From Pterois miles (taxonomy: Eukaryota; Chordata; Actinopteri; Perciformes; Scorpaenidae), in the NCBI GenBank assembly GCA_947000775.1, contig CAMQGK010000140.1, positions 1 to 64,000 on the forward strand: a stretch of 64,000 nt of DNA, in the 5' to 3' direction. A program made the position numbers and the translations under genes. The first letter of the stretch is position 1; each line of letters begins with the position of its first letter. A model generated the notes under the pieces. That model had not been told where the DNA came from, made no database searches, and saw only the letters and a list, made by a program, of their open reading frames with translations. Below, piece after piece: positions 11,452 through 21,400 of the stretch.

Positions 11452-11525
11452 GAATTAAAATATTTAACAAAATTAAAAATAATGCTAATTATTTCTGTCT
11501 AGGAAGGAAAAAAAAAGAAAGAAAA
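11452..11525. other. 74 bp stretch private to unit 1, upstream of the kinase ATG
   Basis: On the minus strand it carries a strong pyrimidine tract ending TTCCTTCCTAG (AG at 11499-11500), an excellent 3' splice site. In units 2-5 the stretch is absent and only the weaker TGTCATTCAAG precedes the first coding exon. Confidence 0.7.
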
Positions 11526-12056
11526 GAATGACAGCAAAATGTAGTTAGACAATTACAGTACAGTAGTATCTACATTCATACAGATGAGCTCACCTACTGT
11601 AGTATAACCAGTAATAGTCTGATGCACAAATATACTGAATATAAAAGCTGTTCGAAAATAAACAATAATCCCACTTTTAGAAAAAAAATGGTGCTCAGTA
11701 ATGTTTCATATACTTCTACAAAACACAATAAACCTGAACCTCAGTTTGTTTGATTTCTCCAAATGTGATAACTAGATTATAGCAAACTAAACTGCAGAGG
11801 AAGAGCTGTGACTGTGAACTAAAATTATATGGCCAAATAAGTCTATACACTGTCCATTTATCAGATGATAATCAACTTTTTTATGGGATATCAACTTTAA
11901 AATGCTAAAATAAAGTGTTAATAAAAGGAAATAAATACATACAGTTCTCAAGATACAGGATCTTTTTGCTAACGATAATAGCAGAGAAACAGTCAATACA
12001 AGCTGACAACGCAAAATCCACCAGTCAGTTTTCACCACTTAACTGAGGCTGCTGAG

Positions 12057-15000
12057 TCAATTGATGTGTGTCTGTCTGTCCTCTGTGCTGCAGGTCTCCA
12101 AATGATGTAAACAAACCATCTCCAGGAGTTTCAAAACTCTCCTGTAAATTCAAAAAAATTCAAGGACTCTGATTGGCTCCTGTGAATCAACAAAACTCAG
12201 CTTGTTGCCATGATTTGTTGCCATGTTCTCCACTATGAGACCAATACAGGAATATTATCTTATCTTATCTTATAAAAACAAAAAACTATGTGGCATTTGC
12301 TCAAATAACAATGCTTTGTATAAACAATATAAAACCATTTTAATATGTGTATAATAATGTGACTATCAAACAGTTTCATTTGAAATAATGGTAATGTAAT
12401 AATTGTTTTACGCATCTCAACACCACAGTTTTCGGACATGAGGAAAAATGAAAAAGAAAAGTTTGGATGCATAAAAGGCTTCAGAAATTGTATTAAATAT
12501 TTTTTTGTGCGTATATACATAGTAGGGGTGTGACGGTTCATAAAATTCACGGTTCGGTTCAAATCCCGGTTTGCGGTCCCGGTTTTGGGTTCGGTCTGTC
12601 CGTCTGTAGTCAGAGCTACATGGTCTGTGTTGGACAGTTCAGGAAGTACTGCGTAGCTTATGTGTCTGCCAGACGACATATTACAGCGCGGCTCAAGTAG
12701 CCTCATCGTATGCTGACATCCAGCGTCCTCCACGACTGCATCAGGCTGCATATCTTTCAATAGAAACATCCCTTATGCTTTGGTTGTGTTTTAGTTGTGT
12801 CCCAGCCTCTTTCCATAGGCCTTGATTTCTAGTGTGACAATATATGATGAAAAAAAAAAAAAACACACAATCGGCCTCATAACCTATTTCAAACAAACCT
12901 AACAATACATACACAAACTGAATTGTGACTAGAGAACCGAGCGGTTTGTATTTTTACTCGCACTGTTCCCATCCCTAGTACATGAACACCGCATTGACTC
13001 CTGGATCGTACATCAACGTTGGGGCCATATTGGACCTGGCTAGACTGGCCTGTAACCCAGATATAAGTGAACGAGGGCGCTGCCGTTTTGCTGGATAAAA
13101 AGCACTATAACATTGCATTTTCAACCGATTTCAATGAGTCGTTTTATAATCAAAAGTTTATGATCCATGAGGAGTAATGCTATGATATTACTTTTGTGGA
13201 AAACTGTTAAATACATTAACGTCACTGCTTCCGGTTTATGGATCACAGGTCTGCCCTTCAGTATGGTGGGGTTCCATCATTATAGGTTATTAAAACTAGA
13301 TCATATCATATTTTCCTCAAAGCATTTTTCAAATTCTCAACTGTTTTTGTTGCATCAAGTTTATGTTACATCTTTACAATAAGTTTGTTTCTGTAACATC
13401 AGATAAGAGCTAACATTCGGTACTGTTAGCTAACCAATGAGTTAATGTTAACTTATTGATGTTCATGTCTTACATATCATGTTTATGTCCGATATATAAT
13501 AAAAATGATGCGTCTAATATTGCAAACAATAAAACTGATGACGTCAAGCTTTACAAGTGTTATCAGATTATTTCGGTTTCATAGTTGCTGTATTATCACT
13601 ATTACTCCATTAAATTCAGATACCTAACATTATTATACTATATTATTTATTATCGTTATTTATTTATGACATTTTTATTCATTTTATATATTTCATCATT
13701 ATATGGCATTATACAGGGACCTCTCTACAAGTATTAACCTTGAACAAGGAAAATGAGCCAAAGTCACACTTGACAAATGTGAGTCTTAACAGTTCCTGAT
13801 GATAAAATAATTATCTTCTATTACACAAGTGATTCAGTTCATGTCAGCCTACAAGACACACTTGTCTCCTGAGCATCTAGCAGCGATTAGAGCTTAACTA
13901 TCCAGATGCTAACCGGAGACTAAACTTGATTTTTCTACACCATGTACATCATAAACCCTTTAATATAATAACGGTTCATTGAAATCAGTTGGGAAATATA
14001 GACGTTAAAGTGCTTTTTATCCAGAGAAATGGCAGCTCCCTCGTTCACTAGTACAGGGTTACAGATAAGTCTGGACAGGTCCAGTGTGGCGGCCACGCTG
14101 ACGTATCGCTGCAGTGGGCTGAAGCGACGTCTATCTTTATACGTCTATGGTAAATACAGCCTCACAAAGCTGCTGGCATGGCTGCTGTTTGAACAGCAGC
14201 CCCTGTTGTGTGACCGGTCTACAATATTTAAGAATTAATTTTGTTTTTGAGCTTTTCTAAAAGGCTTGTTTCTTCTTCTGGTCTGCTTTCCACGTTTAGA
14301 TCATTCCTTCGGTTAAACGTCCTCCTCGAGGCTATACAACCTCAGACACCCTGCTGGTTCATGTCTTGCATTGAAGTCGAAAATGTGTGGTGTGTATGTG
14401 GTTACACAGGTGAATACAGTATGAAAGAAAGAAAGAAAGAAAGATATTTCTTTATTAATCCCACAGTGGGGAAATTTATTTTTAAACTTTTTTTTTCAAA
14501 AAATAAATTTCAAAAAAAAAAAAAAAATTTAAAGGGAGAGGTGAGAGAGAAGGGGGGGGGGTGGGGTTTGGGGCTTTGGCCGGGGGCCGCGGGGGCTGCG
14601 AGGAGAAGAAAAAGGGCCCCCCCCAACAAACAATTGGGTTTTGTTGGTGGGGGGGTATAGCCCGGGGCCCCCCCATCCTCCCAAACAACATCATAGGGAA
14701 AGAGCCTCCGCCCCCCCCTTCCCTTTCCTTCTTCATGCTTCACCTGTTGAGCCTGGGACTGTGAGGACAGTGGTGATGATGCCACAGGACATGATGGTTT
14801 TCCTGCCAGCATCTCCTCATGACGTCCAGGATCCCTTCATCGGTCACTGCTCCAGTTGATAAAACTTGTGACAACTAGAAGTAAAACAGAGGGAATAATC
14901 ATAAAGGTACCAGGGTGGGGGGTCGGTCTCACCAGACACATAGGAGATAAGCATGCCTGAAAGTATTGTGTAGATTTAGTAAATGATTGGTACTAGTTTG

Positions 15001-15107
15001 CGGTGCTTTTCCAGCAGAGAGTGTCTGTGAGATTCTCCAAACACCTCCATCAGGTTCTGCACCGAAGCGCCATCTTTGCCCATCAGCAGCCAGAAGACTC
15101 GCTCCAT
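12057..15107 (-). CDS. Unrecognised small gene B, unit 2
   Basis: Exons 14994-15107 (exon from 15119), 14744-14874 and 12057-12141; the upstream non-coding exon ends at 15900. A 311 bp low-complexity insert starts about 7 nt into the intron after the second coding exon, but the GTGAAG donor is kept. The stop lies about 620 bp before the ATG of kinase copy 1, on the same strand. Confidence 0.35.
12523..12978. mobile_element. hAT-like non-autonomous element, unit 2
   Basis: Same element, with a better-preserved left end than unit 1. The apparent long minus-strand reading frame across it is not a gene. Confidence 0.6.
12979..14152. mobile_element. Foldback MITE with long inverted arms, unit 2
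   Basis: Same element; the short frame at 14029-14238 is part of the right arm, not a gene. Confidence 0.65.
14424..14734. repeat. Low-complexity insert private to unit 2
   Basis: Present only here, flanked by ATG on both sides (14421-14423 and 14735-14737). It begins with (AAAG)n and then CTTTATTAATCCCACAGTGG, a motif seen at the tails of teleost retroelements. It then degenerates into long G, C and A runs unlike anything else in the window. Part may be a real microsatellite or retroelement tail; the homopolymer part may be poor consensus sequence. Confidence 0.7.
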
Positions 15108-15273
15108 GTTGTTCAGGTCCTACAGGCCAGAAGTCAAGGAGTGACCAAACATGCCAATACAACGGTTCATTTCTTATAGCTTTACACACATGTAGGACAT
15201 TTAAAATAATACCTGACTAACTTCATATGAATGGCAATTTTTTTAATGCCGAAATCGATAAATTTGCTGGAGG

Positions 15274-15539
15274 TGTTACCAGCGCCAGACCTAGGGGGTA
15301 TCTGGACCGGCAGAGAGGGCTACACAGGCGGTGAAGCACAGCGTAGCCAAGAGATAAACGCTGTAGATCAATAGGGAGAAAGACCAAAGTTAGCGTCTTG
15401 TCTCAGCCACAGCTTGTTTATTTCTCCACAATTTCATACAGTATCTTCATTCACATATTAACATATACAGTCCCTTTAACACGTATCAAGCACTATCGCA
15501 TTATCGCATTATACATATTCTCCTAACTGGCACTTCACA
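15274..15539 (-). mobile_element. Putative solo LTR, unit 2
   Basis: A 266 bp block that on the minus strand starts TGTGAAGTGCC and ends GGTAACA (TG...CA ends). It holds AATAAA about two fifths of the way along, consistent with an LTR poly(A) signal. No clear target duplication flanks it. About 63 bp inside it (15361-15423) closely matches the non-coding first exon of gene B at 15900-15962. Confidence 0.45.
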
Positions 15540-16026
15540 GCAGCGCTAAGGCGCTTTGCCCATGACACATTAACAAGTGTTAGAATACAACCACCGTCTT
15601 TACACACTGTTGGCTGGCTAACACTTTTTAGGAACATTTGCAACTTATTTTCTAACTCTACTGAACATTATGCCACTTCATATCACTTTACCACACTTAC
15701 AAAACTACTGTGTAAAACTAAAGTTCACGGACGCAACTGCTAAAAATGGCGATCTCCTTCGTAGCATTTAGCAACATAGTAAACCCGCTACACTTCTCAA
15801 ACATGTCAACATCTTCTTACAACATTAGCAGACGATTTATATAACATTCACATTAGCTGCTGATACAACATAAACATTGAAAAATGAGTTTTGCAGTACC
15901 TGTAGATCAATAGGGAGAAAGACCAAAGCTAGCTTCTTGTCTCAGCCACAGCTCGCTTATTTGTGAGCTGCGCGTGAGCAGAGCACGTAGTTACAGTCTC
16001 CCTTAAAAGATCTACAGCAGCACCAG

Positions 16027-16041
16027 GGCGCCATCTACTGA
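16027..16041 (-). promoter_or_regulatory. CTCF-like site, unit 2 (one mismatch)
   Basis: Same first-position mismatch as unit 1. Confidence 0.4.
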
Positions 16042-16100
16042 CGGGGAGGTGTAATAACCTCAAAATAAGGACTGTGGAGAAGCCGCTAGCCGTTTTAATG

Positions 16101-16155
16101 AAACACAATCCAGAAAGGATGGAAACACTTGGTTACAAAAAAAGAGAAGACATCG
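16101..16155. other. 55 bp stretch private to unit 2
   Basis: It sits between GTTTTAATG and CTGCACGCTACC, which are directly joined in units 1 and 3-6. It resembles no repeat I know and lies in the putative upstream region of gene B. Confidence 0.8.
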
Positions 16156-16762
16156 CTGCACGCTACCTCTGTCACGGACAGGAAACGGTGTCGTATGGCG
16201 ATAACATGCGGCCCGGCCGGCCGTCGCTCTCATCTCCGTGGTCAAATGAGCTGACGATATCACTGAAGAGCACCCAGATACTGACATTTATGTTAAATGC
16301 ATTCCAACGGCCCCCATGGAGCTGACCATGGATGGATAAAGAGAGCGGAGCTGACAGGAGAGCTAGAGACCACCTCGGAGAAATTAGAGGAAGTAGACAA
16401 ACCTGAGTCAGCAGACACCTGAACTGATGTGACTGAGTCAGTGAAAAGTAGTTTGTGGGCAAAATGGTTGAAATGTTCAGCTTCTGCCACTGAAAAGTGG
16501 TGCTCATATTTAACCTAAACTGCTGAAAACAAAAAAATAAATAAATAAATAAATAAAAACAAAAGCAGAATTTGCATTTGTACTTTTTTGATGTAAGATT
16601 GATGGAGGCATAGGCATATGAGCAGTTGAGCAAATGGAGCAGATGCATATATCTATTTTTTCTATATCTACTTTTTGTCTTTTTATCACATCTGAAGGGG
16701 CTAAATTAAAAAAAAAGAAAAACAACAGGTCTTTTAAGTGTTACATGGCTATTCATATTTTG

Positions 16763-17058
16763 CATCAACCCATCCATCCATCGTTCTGCAACTGCTTATC
16801 CCATCTGGGATCACAGGGGGGCTGGAGCCGATCCCAGCTGACAGTGGGTGAAGGCGGGGTTCACTCCGGACAGGTCGCCAGTATATCGCAGAGCTGACAC
16901 AAAACCATTCATTGTCACATTCATACCTACAATTTAGAGTCACCAATTAACGGTGAGAAGATGCAAACTCCACACAGAAGAGCCCCAAGCTGAATTTGAA
17001 CCTGTGAGCCTCTTTCTGTGAGGCAACAGTGCTAACCACTGCAGCACCATGCAGCCCA
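16763..17058. repeat. Teleost CATC-start repeat, unit 2
   Basis: Same repeat; CCAGTATATCGC replaces CCAGTCCATCGC of unit 1. Confidence 0.7.
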
Positions 17059-17071
17059 TCATCCCTGTTGT

Positions 17072-17103
17072 TGAAACACAATGTAAACATACATTGTGTT
17101 TCA
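17072..17103. repeat. 14 bp hairpin, unit 2
   Basis: Identical perfect inverted repeat. Confidence 0.85.
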
Positions 17104-17303
17104 CATTGTCCAGTGTGGATCACACAATGTAAATCTCATATGAATTGGATCATTGTTGTCACATAACGCTGATTTCCTGTTGCCAGGAGGTGACGCTATG
17201 ACGTCAAATCAATATTGCCATGTAGATGTTTTCAGATGTTTTCAGGCCTGGACTGTTATGAAGTAGGTCAAGTTTGGGGCAGACTCACACATCTAGGTGA
17301 AAT

Positions 17304-17517
17304 ATGCCACCGGTGAAATCATTAGGGGGCGCTACGAAGCCAATTTGCTACATCCGACAATGGGACCAATGTCAAAATCTGATTTCACGCACTTCTGACA
17401 AGTGTGCCAATTTTCAAGATGTTTTGAATAGCCCAAGCACCTTGTTTTTCTGCTCAAAGACACAATATAATAATAATAATAATAATAATAATTAGGAAAA
17501 CGATAGGGGCCCTCATC
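17304..17517. repeat. Teleost repeat with (AAT)n tail, unit 2
   Basis: Same repeat with an uninterrupted, shorter AAT tract (17465-17492). Confidence 0.55.
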
Positions 17518-17728
17518 AATAAAAGACCTAACTCTCACTGTATGTGAATAGGAAACTAGGGATGGGCCTAATGTTTCAAAATAAAAGTTAATTCTACCCA
17601 AATACTACTTCCTGTCCCACACTTATACTTGTAAAGGCTTATTCCATCCAAAGATTACTTTCTAGATTCAAAACCGGCGAGACCTTAACATCCTTTGTGC
17701 AAAGTTCATTGGTGAACAGTAAATTGTG

Positions 17729-18159
17729 TTGGAGATTTTTGGGATGCATCTTCAGTAGTGTTTCTTCAGATCATCGGGGTGTTTGGGCCTTTAACACTAT
17801 ACACCCTCACCAACGGGCTGATCAAACCTCAGCTTGCATCCCACGCCCAGTTAGCAGAAAAACAATTGCCTTTTAGGCTTGACCTTTTGGCTGCTTCTTT
17901 CTGTTGCTTCCGATGCACCTTTGATGGCTGAGCGCTGGCTCTGGCCCCTGAATCCCAGGTCCCTCAAGGGTTTGGTGGTAGATGCTGCCACAAAAACTCT
18001 GAACCGGACCTCCACTGGGCGGATTTGTGTGTCCAGCCCCGATGTTGAGCTTCAGCGGCTCATTGGCCTCATCTACTGCCTCCTCCCGGGGCACGGTGAG
18101 CTCAGTGATGTAAACCGTCTTCAGGGAGGGGGACCAGAGCACCAAGTCGGGTCTTAAAC
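17729..18159 (-). pseudogene. LINE ORF fragment, unit 2
   Basis: Same broken fragment; 51 bp next to it (about 17658-17708) is missing from unit 1. Confidence 0.6.
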
Positions 18160-18442
18160 CAGAAGTCTATCCGCATTTCAGCTTAGAAATTTCTGTCTTT
18201 TCAGCAACGCTTTGCAATAAATTTCAGCTGTCATTTTCTGCAGGAAATGTGATCATCTAGTTTTTTTTAAAGTATTCTATTGCAGTGCTTCATTTAGCTG
18301 CTGTAACTGCTTATTATCCATACTCAAACTGTTAAACTTAAACAATCATCACATGATCATCATCAGCACACACTCAACCTAAAGTAGTTAGTCTTATTGC
18401 TATGTTCAAAAAGCTCCATTACATCCACTGTTATTTTTAATT

Positions 18443-18448
18443 TTTATT
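18443..18448 (-). terminator. Poly(A) signal of kinase copy 2
   Basis: AATAAA at the same distance after the stop as in copy 1. Confidence 0.55.
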
Positions 18449-18487
18449 TTTCTATTTACAAATTATAAACAAATATACACATTACAA

Positions 18488-21400
18488 CTAGTGGTCATCT
18501 ATCTTGAACAGTGATAACTGGTCAGCAGATGTCCTGGATTTGGACACCATCTTCCTGATCTTGCGAGGGAACCACAACAGTTTTCTCCTCACTCGCCGCA
18601 TTATGCTGTCCCTACTGGAGTTGGCCTTGGGGCTGTCCACACCGGAGTCGTCCTCGACGGGTTCGGGGCTGTTGGGTTCCTGCTCCTCCACTGCCTCGCT
18701 GTGGACCGGCTGTTCTGACAGCAGGTCCCGATTCATCAGCGTGCGGGGGGACAGGGGCAGGGGGCTGCCGTACTCCTGGAGTTTTAAGAGAAAACCACTG
18801 TCAGTTATTTATATTCATTGTTCATTCAATAGAGAGAAACAGATTTATTCAGCCTCTACCAGCAGTGAGAGGTGAGGAGCTGGAGGAAAAACTGTAGCCT
18901 ACCTCCTTGAAGCGGAAGGCAACATAACAGAAGTCTGTCGATCCATCCTGGACATCACCACCGTGAGGAGATGTGTCCGACAGCAGAAGAGGGCACTCTG
19001 AAACAACCAATATGAGTTAAGTCGCGGGAAAGACATATTGACGTACATATTTATCCTAAAATTCACACCAAACATCACTGAAAAAAACTGCTATTACTAC
19101 TGCTACTATCTACTATTCATGTCAGACAGGAGTATTTGGCTGCGGTCGAAGAATTCAAAATAAATTGAAACCAGATGGTCGTCACTAGCCACTCATATTC
19201 ATCAACATGAATCCCAATTAGTATACGACTGTATGAAGATAATATGCAAGATAAGCATATTGTTTGTTTTCATGAACAGCAGAATGATGCGTCACTGTAA
19301 ATGTTGCAGCTGCAAGGAATTGTGGGACGGCATTATCTCCTTTCCTTTGGTAAAGGATGCTCCAGTGTGTCCTAAGCTAAAGGAGATGAGAAAGGAAGCA
19401 CTGATGCACCTTTCCTCAGCGTTTAGAGAGTCTGAGCAGCTCTCATCACGGCTGCTACTCAGATACTTCGGGGTCATTTCACTCCGTCAGGAACCTTCCT
19501 CAGAGAAAAAGACTTTTCGTCCGCAGCCTTTGTCAATGTGTCTGCGTTGGCACCTACCTTTAAAGGTGCGTGTGTCCTCCTCATTGTCCAGTTTAGGGAC
19601 GTACGGAGGCCTCTGATTAAGGAGGTCGCTCCAGTCCACAGCTTTGAAGAATGGGTGTCTTTTCACCTCATAGGCTCCTCCTGGAGAAGAAATGACAACA
19701 ACATTTAGTTTGTACATCTCCACATGTTGGTCCTGATACCTGACCCAAACATTCCACACTGCCCTCAAAGGTCTCTGGATCTCTCAGGGTCTAGTCTCTC
19801 TATGGACATTATCACTTTATATGTAGCTCACGTCTGACCGTGACACCACTTAGTACTCCAATAAAACACAGTTTCTCTGTTTCTTATACAGTCTGTCGTT
19901 AGTAAAGCTGTCACTTACTTGTACCAAGACGCGTCTCACAGTTCTTATCCAAGAGAAGATGCAGGAGGCTGTTGGCAGCCTGTATCCCTGGATTGTCTAT
20001 ATTTGGTGTCAAGAGTTCATCTGGAAAAGAAGCACATATCAGTTGATCTGATCAAGGACTTTACATTTAATTGACATCACCAAAGGGACCGAATGACATA
20101 ATTCTTAGACGAAAACATCATAAACCTAGCGTAAAAATGTAAATCTCAAATTCAAACGAAACAAGAAATGAAAGCTACTTTGTGACAGATTTTAAAGTTA
20201 AATCACAAAGTAGCTACGTGTTGAGTCATTTTTAAAATACAGAAAGATTCATTCAGAACGGCTAGAGTGACAAACGTGTAGAAAGGTTGCATGTGATGAG
20301 AAGATAATGAATGAGCTAAAGATTCCTACCTTTGGTCACTCGGCGACGGACCTCCGGAGCATCCTTGACCCAGTCCTTGATCCTGTAACCGAAAGGTGTG
20401 ACGCCAAACAGGAATTTGTACAGAATAATCCCTGCGGCCCACCAGTCTACGGGCTTTCCGTAGCCCGTCCGTAGTATCACCTCTGGGGCTAAATATGGAA
20501 GCGTGCCGCAACACTGTGGGAGAAAATGAAGTAGGAAAATACATATAACACAGGATTTACACAAGTTTAAATAAGAAGAAAGAAAGAAAAGAATAGAAGA
20601 GACTAACCTCTCCATCAGTGAACTCTCTGGCAACTTGCCGACAGGCTTCCTCAGTCAGGCAGGCTGCCATGTTCACTGACCCGGACTTGGACAGCCCGAA
20701 ATCCGCCACAGTTAGGTGTCCCGTGTTTGTGATCAGAAGACTACAATGGAGGGAAGCAGAACATGTCTCATGTTACACTATATGACAGGATTGGTCCACT
20801 TCAGTAGCAAGTAGGACAAACAGGAAAGTCATTGGGGGTTTGTGGGCTACTACTCTACACAGTGGACAAATATGCTGCTTTATGCTAATGTAGGTGTGTA
20901 TTTATTATTGGTTATCAATGAACAACACAAAACAATGATAGATATTGTCCAGAAATCCTCACAGGTACTGACTTTAGCATCAAAAATATGCTCCAATCAT
21001 AACATGCAAACTGCAGCCCAACAGGCAACAGCAGTTGTCAGTGTGTCAGTGTGCTGACTTGACTATGACTTGATCCAAACTGCATGTGATTATCATAAAG
21101 TGCTCATGTCTGTAAAGGGGAGATTGGTGGCTATCCACACAACCCATTTACATTCATACATCTGGAGGTCAGAGGTCAAGGGGCCAGTCTGACCCTCTCG
21201 CCAAAATTCAGCAGAAGTATTTAACCTTATTTGCAACAAGCTATGACACGGTTGGTACCGACGGATTCAATATCACGATACCAGTATTTTCACTGTGTCT
21301 TTAAAACTGACCCCAGTACAATATCCAGAAGATCAGTTGTCTTAATGCCTTCAAGACATTAGTGTTGTTAAGGTGAATTTGCATTAATCCGTTATTATTG

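Larger units (their letters stand above)
1..11762. repeat. Tandem unit 1 (about 11.76 kb)
   Basis: First copy of the tandem unit, starting at the motif atgtgataactag. It holds gene B (295-3033) and kinase gene A (6099-11435), both on the minus strand. It is the most diverged copy. It lacks most of the LTR-like block found in the other units (compare 3201-3234), lacks a 51 bp stretch near 5319 and has an extra 74 bp at 11452-11525. Its right half is nearly identical to the others. The 5770-6050 stretch is AT-rich 3' flank in which I recognise nothing beyond a poly(A) signal. Confidence 0.97.

Noticed and set aside
12260..12769. 169 aa minus-strand reading frame repeated in units 2-6
   Set aside because: It lies across the hAT-like element end and AT-rich flank; in unit 1 it is split. 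No protein family features.
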